From Eleginops maclovinus (Eukaryota; Chordata; Actinopteri; Perciformes; Eleginopidae), in the NCBI RefSeq assembly GCF_036324505.1, contig NC_086363.1, positions 2,710,790 to 2,774,789 on the forward strand: a DNA stretch of 64,000 nucleotides. The letters run 5' to 3'. The notes below the pieces were generated by a model, which saw nothing but the letters and a program-made list of their open reading frames with translations, made no database searches and had not been told where the DNA came from. Below are positions 10,791 to 22,359 of the stretch, one piece after another (the stretch's first letter is position 1; every line of letters begins with the position of its first letter). The position numbers and the translations under genes are program-made.

Positions 10791-13700
10791 GTAAGTGGAA
10801 AAGTGTATTAACTAGATAGAGTTGTGTTTATTGTCCATTAAAAAGGACACAAAGTGGGAGTTAGTGTCACCTGATGTTAATGGTTCTGTTGTGTTTACTT
10901 TTGTCTTTAATTCAATACAATTTGCAGAGGCACGCAGAGGAGCAGAATGTATTTAAAGAAAGTGAGGATAAACTGTGCACTAGAATGACTATATTTTGTA
11001 AAGATCCTGTCCAGTTAAAATGGTATTTAGCATTACTCCCTTACAGTCACTCCAAAAAAGCATTCAACAACCTGCAATAACATAGTTAATACTCACTGAT
11101 TTTCTGTAGTTTTAAGTTTATAGACCTTAACACTCAGAATACAACTTTTTGGCAGCATTTTCAGTCAAAGTGTGTCAGAAAAACAAAGCATTTTTGCATG
11201 AGGCAACTTTTCCATAGCTGTCCTCAACGAGGCCCCAGAGGGTTGAAAGAGAACATGTCAGGGATTGCAACACTTTTGTGATGAAAGACTAAAACATAGC
11301 AAGAGAAATAACAATATTTCGGAAAGGGGGAAATGGCTTTTATATTACATCACCATTAATCTTAATGGGAACTACAGTCATGTTCCCAAATGTTTAGAGA
11401 ACAAACATTTAACAACTTCTCACAATGCAGTGCTCTCCACTGTATGTGCAGGCAGTTTCAAGAGGCCCGGTTATGCTTTATGGAGGTTTCCCCTCTCCTG
11501 TAGTGTGTTATATAGGTTTGTGTGCATGTAAATGGTCTGCAAAGGCTAAAATCCCTGTGTTCCTCCAGAGGGAATTTCTCCATCCTGGCCTGAAACGCCT
11601 CCATTGGACTCCTTTGTTTTCTTCAGGAACAAATTGACATCACTATGTAACACTCATGCTCCAACACATTGTACACGATAGGTTAAGGAGGGCGGGACAT
11701 CTCTAAGGTGTAGACCAATCACAACAGAGCCGGCCAGCTAACCAATCAGAGCAGACTGGGCTCTGGTTTCAGACAGAGGGTGAAAAGAGGGGCTGCAGCA
11801 CAGGCAGGATGAGAAAAATAAGGAGCTTTCTGAACATTAAAGCATGGAGACATGTATATGAGAATAATATGTCCTCTTTAAGAGCAATCAATGGGTTTCT
11901 AACTGTATTTTCTTGGCGGCCGTGCCTCTCAAATGTTGATGTGCTCCTCTTACCGAGTCTTGTGAATGTGTGTGCAGAGCAGTCTGAATGCGGAGCAGGG
12001 GATGGGAGTGGCGTCTCTGAGCGTCATCTACGCCTCCATCATCGTCTCCTCCATGTTCCTGCCTCACATCATGATCAAAAACCTGGGCTGTAAATGGACC
12101 ATCGTGGCCGGCATGGCCTGCTACGTCTCTTACTCTTTCGGAAACCTCTACCCGGGATGGTAATCAGTAATACTAACACTAATGAAATACACAAAAGAGG
12201 TGTGAATACATGACTCTTTATCACAAACCGGTGACAACACATATGTTTTTGAGGCACTTTGATTAACGTAGCTATGTAACAACCATCATGCTCACTCAGA
12301 TGTATAGTGAGGGCCGCATCTAAGGAAAAGCAACACATGTTATATTGTTCTCATGCAATAATTAGTTGCTTTCCTACTTCAATAGTTGACATCTAATCAA
12401 CCACTCGATTCACTCTTGCAGCTTTGAGTGTTTTAACCCCCTAAAGGTAGAAATACACGTCCCTAAAAACGCTTCAGTTGTGATAAATACACATTTTAGA
12501 AGATGTCAAATTAGAAGGTGCAACGTTTGAGCAAAAGTTAAAATCTGAGAGTATTCACCTAAAAGAACGATATGTAATTGAAGTTTAAAATACAATGAAG
12601 GCTGAACTTTGATGACAATTGTTGACAGATAAGGCTAAAGGCAAGATCCAAGGGTTCTGGCCATTATCGGAACATTATTTTGATTATTAATTAAGTTACT
12701 TTTTTATTCATGAAATCATTTGATTATTAATTCATTTATTTTTGCAAATATTTATTTATTTTATATTTTTGAATTATCTGTTCTTTTTTGTATTTCTTTT
12801 CTATAATTCATGTCATTTTTAAGATCTGTTTTGAATTTAAGGCATAAGAAAAAGCATGTTTCTATGTTTGGGTGAACTTATACTGCCTGTAAAGAAACAC
12901 GTCTGTAGTGTGAGCAAAGAACATGTATGGAGGACCATTTCAACAAACAACCGTCTATTTCTGATGAAGTATTTCTGATTCCTCCCTCAGGTACACCCTG
13001 ATGCCCACCTCAGCGGTGCTGGGTTTGGGCGGCTCTCCGTTATGGTCAGCTAAATGTACATACCTGACCATCGCCGGGAACGCCCAGGCGTCTAAAGACG
13101 GGAAGAAAGGACCCGACGTCATCAACCAGTACTTCGGCATCTTCTTCTTCATTTTCCAGTCGTCTGCGGTGTGGGGAAACCTCATGTCGTCACTCATCTT
13201 CGGACAAGACAGCAACATAGGTAGGAAAAGCCCTGGAAGGAGATGTTAGTGATAAATGAAGGGAAATAATATTCTAATGTTTTTTAAGGAAGTCGTTTTT
13301 TTGTATGTAGTGTCTCTCCTGGGACATGTCTCCATGCTTTAATGTTCAGAAAGCTCTTTATTTTTCTCATACTGCAGCACCTCTTTTCACCCTCTGTCTG
13401 AAACCAGAGCCCAGTTAGCTGGCTGGCTCTGTTGTGATTGCTCAACCTCTTAGAGAAGTCCCGCCCCTCACGTACAATGTGTCGGCGCGCTAGCCAATAC
13501 AAATGCAGTGTGGATCCTGTGTTGCTGCACAAACTGGGCAAAGTCTAAGTGCTAACTAACCTCTTTTTTTATGGGTTCAATTTTAAGAGACGAGGAGGGT
13601 GTGAGATTGGTTGATGTTACCTTTGTCACTTTATTATTTTATTGCTGTCAATGCTGTCCAGTTTATCAGCTCACATGATGACGCATTTCTCAGAAGACCA

Positions 13701-16700
13701 ACGTCATAGATCTTTGATTCCAATTCTATTTCCACTGGACAATATTCAGGACTATTTCTAGATAACTTAGAAAAGACATTGTACGGGAGCTATTAAGATA
13801 TTCATATTCTTTGTATTAAATGGATGCATATCTTTGTCTTTAAAAGGGTCTGCATTCATCTTAATTTTGTCAATATTGAATAGAATTTTCCCCCAAAGTT
13901 ACATACTGAAAAATAAAAACACAAGATAAAAAGAACATCAATATTTGGCTAAAGCTCCTTACTTTGTTTAGAGCTGTATACATTTTGTGTGTTTCCTGAC
14001 AGCTATAATCCCGGAGGACCAGCTGCAGGCGTGCGGCGCTGCAGACTGCAACCTGAACCTGAGCATCAACAGCACCACCACCCGACCGGCTCAGGAGCTG
14101 GTGTGGACGCTCGTCGGCTGCTACATCGGTCAGGACTACTTTAGCATCTCAATGAATCACTTATTTTTTCCATTGCAGTGAAGAGTTTCAGTAGGCAGCT
14201 ATAAATGGTGTCAGTTTCTGTAATTAACTGATTATTTTGCGTGAGAAATAAGATTAAATGCAAAGAGATTATACAATAAGAGCAACAGAAGGGAAGAACA
14301 TATCAAGAGTTCAGAATTAACTTCAAAATAATGTAAAGTGGCTTAAGTATGGTTTATTTGAACCCTAAAGCCACTTTTTATTTAATAAAGTGTGAGATCT
14401 GTGTGTGAAATGGGTTACAATTTGGATGTAAACACTCCCGTGTCATAAAGTAGCATCCCTTATTGCTTATAAACAAATGAAAAGGCCAAAAAAAGGAGAT
14501 AAAACACAATAAAAATGTAGTATTTTGAAAAATAATCGACCCAATATTTGCTTTTTTCTGAGAAAATATCAATTATATGATTCATTTGTTGAAGATTTTA
14601 TCGCTCCATACTATTTTCTTGGCTAAACTTCTTTTAGTTTCATAAACAAGTGGCTTATTGTTTTTGCACCTTAACAACAAACGTATGAAGCCCAGAAAAG
14701 CAAGTGAGAAAAGCAATTCTTTGATCCACTTCAAATTTAAGTTGAGTTCCTGTAATTTCTATATTTTTGCTTTTATAAAAACAATCAAGAGGTAAAGTTC
14801 AGATTATTAAAACACCTGAGTTACTCTTTAACAAACCTTTAGTGACTCACACTCCTTGCTGTGTTTAAGGCGTGGGGGTGCTGGCCATGATCATCGTGGC
14901 CGTGTTCCTGGACAACATCGACCGGGAGCAGTCGAGTCAGTTCAGGGAGAACCGGGAGCCGCTCTCCAAGACGTTCCTCGCCACCTTCCGGCTGCTGAAG
15001 GACTGGAGGCTGCTGACCCTCATCCCCCTCACCATGTACAGTGGCTTCGAGCAGAGCTTCCTGTCCGGGGAGTATACCAAGGTGAGGAGGTCATCTAGGT
15101 CTAAAAATAGAGACCAGAAAATAAAGGAAGTGGGCACAAAATTACTAATCCTACTATATCAAAGGTAAACCTGCACTCCTGATTTCTCATGTAGCGCGGT
15201 GAACAAAAAGTATGGCAATAAATCAGAGATGTAGAGCATCCTTCATTTTTAAGCTGAATACATTTTTCTAAAGCCTTCTTGGATCCACCGGAAAAATGCA
15301 TCTTCACAAATCTAGAAACGTGGCGGTTTAGCTTGATTTGTTTTAGAGATACAACAATATTTGAAGGCGATTAAGTGACAACATTAAACATCTCCAATAT
15401 ACACAATATATAGGTTATAATAATGCAGAAATATCAAATATAAAAGTACTACTTATAATCATTCCTTTGCTATAGTAGTATGTGTAATGCCAGTGCTGAA
15501 ATCTGCAGTACCTCAAATGGCCACACGAGGCTGGCCCGGAAAACAGATGACAAAATCCACATTAAAACACAAAAAAACGTGTCTGGAAAACCAACACAAA
15601 TTTGGTCTTTGAAGCTAATTCACCCTTCATGACTGCATGTGATTTGTATTTAGCTGGATGTGAAATTAGGGGCGTGGTCGCTTTAAGTGACAGGGTCCTC
15701 AGATACCTACAGGATTAGTAATAGTGATTTAATTCCTTTGCCGTGCAGCTTCCTTAGTCCAACCACTAGGGGGCAGAAGACCTCCCAAACAAGTGCTTTT
15801 CCAATATTCATTGATCCAAAGTTTCTCTAACTTATACTCACAAGATATCTGTGAGATATGAGGTATTTATTTAGAGATAATCCACTTTTTAATCCATGTT
15901 CTGTTTCTCTGCAGAACTATGTGACGTGTGCGTTGGGGATCCATTACGTTGGATATGTGATGATGTGCTTCGGAGCCACCAACTCCCTCTGCTCGTTTTT
16001 ATTTGGGAGACTCGCTCGGTACACAGGGAGAGCCCCTCTCTTCTTCTTGGGTAAATCCTCTCATATTTCAATTTTTGTTTTCTAGATTTCTCAGGGAAAA
16101 ATAGCCTTGTTTTTAACTTTGTGACAATGCGTTTTGTAGCCAAACAGAGGGCATTTGTATTCGATGTAGCTTATATGCATATAATTAGACAGAAAAATGA
16201 GACTTAAATGTGAAAAGGAACTGAATAAACCTCCGATTTGTGTCTTCAGCTGCTCTGGCTAACTTCTCCTGCATCATCGCTCTGTTGTTCTGGAGGCCTC
16301 ATCCCGACCAGCTGCCCGTCTTTTTTGTGTTTCCCGCTCTGTGGGGAATGGCCGACGCTATCTGGCAAACTCAGACTAACTGTAAGAAACTCCCGTCAGT
16401 CTAACACGTCAGGAATAGTAGAGCAGGTGGACCCAAATGCTGGAGGCTAAAGGCCACGGGAGCTTTTACAGAATCAACTTCACGGGATGGATTGAACAGA
16501 AAGCCAAGACTCAAATACAGACTGATCTGATGAGGAGAGGAACTTCAGGTGGACAGGTGGCTGCAGGAACAGGTGGAACTAATAAGTGAACGGCCAGGCA
16601 ATCAAAAAAGGCGGGAAAAAGACAAAGGCAGGAAGAGAAAAGCAGACAAGTCTTCTTTCAAAATAAAACAGGAAGCAGATCAGAATCAAGTCAGGATAAT

Positions 16701-17684
16701 GACACAGGCAGTATAACAAAATGATGTGTTTGTTAAGTAGCTGCTCTGCATGAAAAAGTTTCAAGATGACCACACCTACGTGATATATTTCTTTAGTTTT
16801 GTTGACCTTATCCCACGTTTCCAAAAACGTTTTTAAATCTAGTAAATGTAGAGTTTTAGTAAGGTGTTTCATTTGGTCATCTGAGCATGCTGTCAAAAGC
16901 TGAGTACTTTTATCCATTTTAAAGCCACATTTTTACAAACAATTTGCAAGATCTTGGTGGTTTTTCTCTTTATACTTTAACCTGATGTAGGATTTAAGTC
17001 ATTGGGTGTCTAAATCTTAAATTATCAGAGAAGAAAGCTTAACACACGTCAATGGCAGCCACCTTCCCACTGAAACACAGTTGGATACGCAGATTTTAAA
17101 CTTAAAACTGGTTTATTCAGGGCTTTTATCGGTTTTAATTACCAGGTGTGTTTGTTTTGGAGAGAGGAAGACCTCTGTGGATAATTCTGATCCATTTCAA
17201 ATCCTGCTAAAACTCCCATGGTCCAGCCCTACTTTAAAAACCATAAAACTCTTTGTCTTTTGTTATAGTTGATTGAGCGCCCCCTGGTGGCAGGAAATAT
17301 ATACATGCTGTGTCTTTAAATTTCTTCTTAAAATGTCTATTCACACATATAAATTATAATACATTTATTTGCTCTGCTTTGTGTCCTGCAGCTCTATACG
17401 GCATCCTCTTCCCGCGGCACAAAGAGGCGGCATTCGCCAACTACCGGATGTGGGAGTCCCTGGGTTTCGTCATCGCCTTCGCCTACAGCACCTTCCTGTG
17501 TCTGGAGTACAAGCTGTACATCCTGCTGGCCGTCCTGGTGGCCACCGTCATCACTTACCCCATCGTGGAGTACCACGAACACAAGCACCCCCAGCCACCT
17601 GTAGACGAGGCCGAATACCTCCACCGGAACAAGGAGGGGTTTGGCAAAGACGGGGGCAAAATCATCCGCCAGACACAATTGTAG
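10701..17684 (+). CDS. unc93a: UNC93-like protein A (unc93a), 8 coding exons
   Basis: The spliced frame joins 10701-10790, 11978-12159, 12991-13220, 14003-14128, 14870-15081, 15915-16050, 16250-16381 and 17392-17684. The total is 1,401 bases, that is 466 residues plus TAG; every junction is GT-AG and in frame. Human UNC93A is 457 residues. Family hallmarks are FTAYGGLQSLQ at residues 20-30, the LWSAKCTYLTI segment after TM4, VINQYFGIFFF before TM5, and AFANYRMWESLGF near the C terminus. About eleven to twelve hydrophobic segments fit a major-facilitator-like membrane protein. The loop in exon 4 has two N-glycosylation sequons (N186-L-S, N190-S-T). UNC93A is an orphan transporter-like protein of plasma membrane and epithelia; C. 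elegans UNC-93 regulates a two-pore K+ channel. The substrate is unknown. No break or frameshift is seen. Confidence 0.95.
11458..11882 (-). mobile_element. MITE-like element copy 4, in unc93a intron 1
   Basis: This is a near-complete copy in reverse orientation. It starts TTCAAGAGGCCCGGTTATGC and ends ATAATATGTCCTCTTTAA. It has the conserved GGGCGGGACATCTCTAAG and GACCAATCACAACAGAGC motifs. Its right end lies about 95 bases before the exon 2 acceptor. Confidence 0.8.
11978..12159 (+). CDS. unc93a: unc93a coding exon 2 (residues 31-91)
   Basis: The acceptor is TGTGTGCAG|AGC. It encodes SSLNAEQGMGVASLS and two membrane segments (around IIVSSMFLPHIM and WTIVAGMACYVSYSFG). The donor is TG|GTAATC, splitting the Trp codon. 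Confidence 0.93.
12991..13220 (+). CDS. unc93a: unc93a coding exon 3 (residues 91-168)
   Basis: The acceptor is CCTCCCTCAG|GTAC. It encodes the conserved YTLMPTSAVLGLGGSPLWSA segment and QYFGIFFFIFQSSAVWGNL. The donor is AACATAG|GTAGGA. Confidence 0.93.
13303..13505 (+). mobile_element. MITE-like element copy 5, truncated, in unc93a intron 3
   Basis: The middle of the family is present, from TGTAGTGTCTCTCCTGGGAC through GCGCGCTAGCCAATAC. Both termini are missing, and part of the CTGCTCTGATTGG segment is deleted. Confidence 0.75.
14003..14128 (+). CDS. unc93a: unc93a coding exon 4 (residues 168-210)
   Basis: The acceptor is TTTCCTGACAG|CTATA. It encodes the extracellular loop with several cysteines (ACGAADCN) and two N-glycosylation sequons, then the start of the next membrane helix. 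The donor is ATCG|GTCAGG. Confidence 0.9.
14870..15081 (+). CDS. unc93a: unc93a coding exon 5 (residues 210-280)
   Basis: The acceptor is GTGTTTAAG|GCGTG. It encodes the hydrophobic VGVLAMIIVAVFLD and the central cytoplasmic loop (DREQSSQFRENREPLSK). The next membrane segment follows, ending GEYTK. The donor is AAG|GTGAGG, phase 0. Confidence 0.93.
15915..16050 (+). CDS. unc93a: unc93a coding exon 6 (residues 281-326)
   Basis: The acceptor is TTTCTCTGCAG|AACTAT. It encodes NYVTCALGIHYVGYVMMCFG and LFGRLARYTGRAPLFFL, typical of the family. The donor is TTGG|GTAAAT. Confidence 0.93.
16250..16381 (+). CDS. unc93a: unc93a coding exon 7 (residues 326-370)
   Basis: The acceptor is GTGTCTTCAG|CTGCT. 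It encodes a membrane segment (ALANFSCIIALLFW) and the VFPALWGMADAIWQTQTN motif. The donor is ACT|GTAAGA. Confidence 0.93.
17392..17684 (+). CDS. unc93a: unc93a coding exon 8 (residues 370-466, stop)
   Basis: The acceptor is GTGTCCTGCAG|CTCTA. It encodes LYGILFPRHKEAAFANYRMW, two more membrane segments and a hydrophilic C-terminal tail with charged and Pro residues (HEHKHPQPPVDEAEY). It ends TAG at 17682-17684. Confidence 0.95.
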
Positions 17685-18165
17685 GGACAGATTTACAGGA
17701 GTTTTTGTTTTTGTTTTTTGCACCCTGTTCTGGACATTAAGATGGAAATGAAGGGCCTCACAGTGATGCCTAACATGTTTAAATTACACTGAAAAAATGA
17801 CAGCTCTCAACAGCACACTGATCTTTGTTTATATTCACCGTAAAAAACCTTCTTTCCCTGAAGGAAAAATGAATAATCTGATCTTTCATATTTGACTCCA
17901 TGATGAGTCTTTATAGCTTTGTGTGGATTTAATATGTTGTATTGTCTGTATATATATACATTAAATGCAGGTAAAATGAGGGATTTCAAGTTATTTGATT
18001 GCTTTTTTTAACGAGTTTAAGGGCTGTTGTACATTATCTGGATTTGTGCAATTACAAAACCAACACATTTTCTACTAAGCAGTATTGTTTTGAACCGTAA
18101 CTGAAAAGCACATACTGTAAACGTTGTTGTTAAATGTTAAATAAATATTTGTGTCAAAAGGCTAC
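17685..18165 (+). other. unc93a: unc93a 3' UTR
   Basis: This is AT-rich non-coding sequence after the stop codon. An ATTAAA lies near 17960, and a canonical AATAAA at 18140-18145 gives a likely end near 18160. Confidence 0.6.
18140..18145 (+). terminator. unc93a: Poly(A) signal AATAAA for unc93a
   Basis: A canonical hexamer 456 bases past the stop codon, the last good one before the MITE at 18279. Confidence 0.55.
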
Positions 18166-18278
18166 TGCATTCTTTAAATGCTGACGTCCAATCCCCCTAT
18201 ATTCTACTTTGTATTGTTTTTAAATGTTCTTATTCTTCTGTTGCTTTTCTATATTGTAATTCAAATTCAAATAATGAT

Positions 18279-18719
18279 TTAAAGGGGTCCTATTATGCTA
18301 ACTTTCAGCTTCATATCAGTATGTAGTGTCCTTACCAGGACATGTCTCCATGCTCTAATGTTCAGAAAGCTCTTTGTCTTCTCATACTGCCTGTGCTGCA
18401 GCTCCTCTATTCACCCTCTGTCTGAAACCAGAGCCCAGTCTGCTCTGATTGGTTAGCTATAGCCGGCTCTGTTGTGATTGGCCAACCGTTTAGAGATGTC
18501 CCACCCCTTAGCCTATCTCGTACAATGTGTTGGAGCGCTAGCCAATAGAAGTGCGAGTGTTCCATAATGATGTCATTACGTTAAGCAAACAAAGGAGACC
18601 AATGGAGGCATTTCAGGCAGAGATGTTGGCCTTTGCAGACCGTTTACATGCACTAAAACCTATATAAACACACTACAGGAAAGGGAAAGCCCCAAATAAG
18701 CACATTAAGGCCCCTTTAA
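18279..18719 (+). mobile_element. MITE-like element copy 6, full length with terminal inverted repeats
   Basis: This is the best-preserved copy, about 441 bases. The left end is TTAAAGGGGTCCTATTATGC and the right end GCACATTAAGGCCCCTTTAA, imperfect inverted repeats with TTAA at both extremities. TTAA flanks fit a piggyBac-type non-autonomous element, but I cannot separate target duplication from terminus here. It has no open reading frame of note. It lies between the unc93a and ncoa1 poly(A) signals, which face each other. Confidence 0.8.
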
Positions 18720-18850
18720 ATGTTTGGAGGGGTCACTTTTTTTGCATCAGAACAAACAAACACCATCACCGTCAACAATACCTTCAAAAAGATATATTTG
18801 CAGCTGATTTAAGAACACACGGGACAGAAGGCTGCATTTCAAATGGTGCT

Positions 18851-18856
18851 TTTATT
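18851..18856 (-). terminator. ncoa1: Candidate distal poly(A) signal for ncoa1
   Basis: On the minus strand this reads CAATAAAAG. It is the last canonical hexamer before the MITE and the unc93a 3' end. Confidence 0.35.
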
Positions 18857-19009
18857 GCAATGTGTTGCATTCCCACATTCATAGATGTTATAGATTTGTT
18901 AGTCAAAGCATCATTTCCTCAAGGTTGGCATCCTCACCTTGGAAACAAAACAAAAAAAAAGCAGAGGGATCAAATGCACGAGGTGTTTGTGTTTTGAGTG
19001 TAGTAGAGA

Positions 19010-19010
19010 A

Positions 19011-19038
<28 letters not shown>
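19010..19038. repeat. (GT)n microsatellite
   Basis: A short pure run of about 14 units. A further GT run lies at 19121-19132 and a 17-18 base C run at 19544-19561. Confidence 0.85.
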
Positions 19039-19041
<3 letters not shown>

Positions 19042-21871
19042 CTTGAGCAGCCACAAACATATGGATAAACAAAACCTCCAATTTTTTTTTAGACTTCCAG
19101 TAGATGCAAATAATAAAAAGTGTGTGTGTGTGTTTGTCTGTCCCCCTGCAGGGCTCTCACCGCCTACAGGGGCTGGACCCGGCCTGAGACTGATTGTCTA
19201 CAACATTCAAAAAAGAAAAAGGTAGATTTCTTTATATTCACGTTACACACCTGAACAGAGGGGGGAGGGGGGGAGTAAAAGAGACAGAGAGAGAGAAAGA
19301 GAAAATATAACGTGCATAAAATTCTCCCAGATGAACATCACTCATATTGTCTTGTAATAGCTGCTCCGATGCCTCTTTTGAAAACAAACTTTACACGAGT
19401 GTAGCATACAAAGAAACGGACAAAAATGAGTATAATATATATTTATATATATATATTTATTTATATTAATTTGTACAAGGGAGAAAGTGGAACCTTGGTC
19501 ATTTTCCTCGCAAATTATCCAGAGAAAGCATCACCTTCTGTAACCCCCCCCCCCCCCCCCCAGAAATAAACAACAACAAGTGGTGAGTCAATAATAATAA
19601 CAACAACAATAAAGTCTGTGAACCAAAACGGCAGCACGCTGTTCACACACAGAAGTTACTTAACACCTGCACCAGGAATGAGTGGGAGTTAATGGACTGC
19701 AGAGGGCGGTGCACAGATACCAGTTTGGACCAATGGGAGGAGAGGATTTCTGGTCATTTTCAGGAAATATATCCTCATTTTAGGGCTGAGCGATATGGAG
19801 GAAAATCGTATAATGTGATACTTTTGACCAAATATGTCAATAAAGATAATTTAACGATGTTGTTGGGTTAACTATTGGTGCTTTTACAAACATTTCACCC
19901 TTTAGTTTTCATAAATAATCATCAGAAAGTGGATTTATTGAAAGGGAAATATAATTAAAGAGCTAGAAACATGTTCTAAATCTAATATTTGTGTTCATTT
20001 AATTTGTCCTATTACCATATTCAAACCTATTCTAATCTTGCCAAGCCCTAACTCCTTCATTTTTGGAATATTTCACATCAAATTCCTTAGTTTTCTGTCT
20101 ATGATATTCGGCCATATGGAGAAAAAACACCTCAATAAAGCTCCAGGGTTGACTATGCCCTCACACGATGATCACATAATGTGGATTTATTGAAGATTAA
20201 AGCTAATATCTCATGCATCACATTTCTTAGCTATTGACTTCCCAAATCCTGAAGCATGCATTGGTCACATACTGGTATTTTCTGCACATATCCCCCATTA
20301 GGAAGCAAGCAAACCAGAGAAGACAAGCAGCACAGGGTGGTCGTACATGTCAGTGCACAGCTGTCGCTAAATCTCACACAACCAGGATAACAAATTGAAA
20401 AGTGTCCACCTTGGTTTAAGGAAAAACACGTTTGAAGCGGCAGAGTGAACGACGAGCTGCGGCTAACGAGCTAACAGGAATGTTCTGAGAGTTCAAGCTG
20501 AGATTTGTATACAGTTTGCCGAGAGGAAGAGGAGAAAAGAGGGTGTGGGGGAGGGGTGGGGTCACCTGAAGAAGATTGGCATAGTATTTATACTGAGGAT
20601 CGGTTGGTGTAGACAGAAAGACGAAGACGAAGAGAAGGTAGAAGGTGTGTACAATTGTTAAGCCGTTCGAATAATGGGTATCCACTGCAGTCCAGTTCTC
20701 CGGGAAGAACCAGAACGACTCGTTTAATTTTTACATTCAGGGGACTTTTTTTATTTGTCTATCTCCAAATACTTTTCTGATTGCATGATGGCCTTGTCAC
20801 TTCCAAGTAAATCTGATATATATATATATACATAGAGATATATATATAAAGTGCAAAATTAGATTGTATTTGCAAATATTTCCTGGAATAATTTGATTAA
20901 TCTACGTGTGTAAAAAAGTCAGTTTATAATACAGTTTATTTTTTTTACAAAGGTGAAAAAAGGTTTTAAAAAAACCCTGCTTAACAAGGTTACTATTGTT
21001 AAACAGCGCAGGAGCAATCCCTCCGCTGCAGAAAGTATATACACGAGGCACCTTGAGTTTGGTATAAAGGATCAGGAAAAGAGAGTCAACTAAAGACTAA
21101 CCGAAGGGGCTTTTTCTTATCATTAATTACTACAAATACTTTGCTTAGTGTTGCTCCAGTGTTACATCTACATAGGAAATGCTTGTTTCAGTAAGGTGCA
21201 TAGCTATCGGTTGCAATGTTTTTTAATTCCTGTAAACGGAAATAACACTTCAGGCACAAAAAAGACCTCATTGGCAACAAAAGGAGAGTGACTGAGGCGT
21301 CTCCAGAGGACAGATCGTGTGTGTGTGTGGAGAGTAAGCGAGGAACATGCACAGCCGTGTGTGTGTGAGAGACGAAACAGAGCCGCTACATTAAGTCCAG
21401 TGATGGTGGGGTTTGCATATGATATCCATCTCGAAGCTTTGGTCGTTTGCTAATGCAAAAAACAAGGCTACATCAGTGAGGGAAATGAAGAGGAAACACA
21501 ACAACCAGGCGATGCTTCTCCATGAAACCAAGGCTCCACTCCTCCCAGATCTGCTTAAACTTTTCTTTTTTTAACAGAGAAAATTAAATAATATGGCCTT
21601 TTTTTTGTTGCGTGTTTTTTTAAATCAACCCGTACAAAAAAACAAGAAAAAAACAAAGCCAGTCCACACTGCTTCTCTCCCTCAGTAAAATCACATTCAG
21701 CAGTCGCTAGAAACCATTCTCTGGCAAAGGTTGTTTTTGTTTGTTTGAATCTGAAACACCCACAGGTACTGTGCAGGGTCTAAAGAGTAGAAAGAAGAAA
21801 AGAATCAAACCAGGACATCTTCCACGTTTCCATCTTCGAGAACACCAGATATACAGTATTAATCACTTACA

Positions 21872-21876
<5 letters not shown>

Positions 21877-21902
<26 letters not shown>
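21877..21902. repeat. (CA)n microsatellite
   Basis: A pure run of about 13 units in the presumed ncoa1 3' UTR. Confidence 0.85.
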
Positions 21903-22098
21903 AGTCATATAACATACACACATCATCAGAAAATAAAAAAAGTAGAAAACATAAAATCATGACGGAGGCGAGTAGTTTTTTTTTACCACAAACTCGGAGC
22001 ACTACTTTTTTGTTTGATTCTGAACAAATACATATTCACATTTCTCTGTTATATACATTATGTTAACATCTTGAACGTTATAAAAGAACCTTGTACCT

Positions 22099-22124
22099 GT
22101 TGTTGTTGTTGTTGTTGTTGTTGT
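22099..22124. repeat. (TTG)n trinucleotide repeat
   Basis: About 8-9 units. It reads (CAA)n in the ncoa1 transcript sense. Confidence 0.85.
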
Positions 22125-22295
22125 AGTGAGGAAAAAAAAGAGGAGGGACTGCTGTTTTTTCTTTCCATAAAATAAACAATAACAAACAAACAACGAAACA
22201 AACATTGGTTGTATTTGGCATGTTTTTCATAAGCTGCTGTTTGTAGAGGAATGCCTATTCCACGCAGAAGAGTGACGGGAAGGATGGAGGTTATC

Positions 22296-22300
<5 letters not shown>

Positions 22301-22358
<58 letters not shown>
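22301..22358. repeat. (TG)n microsatellite, 29 units
   Basis: A pure run in the presumed ncoa1 3' UTR; it reads (CA)n in the transcript sense. Confidence 0.92.
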
Positions 22359-22359
<1 letters not shown>

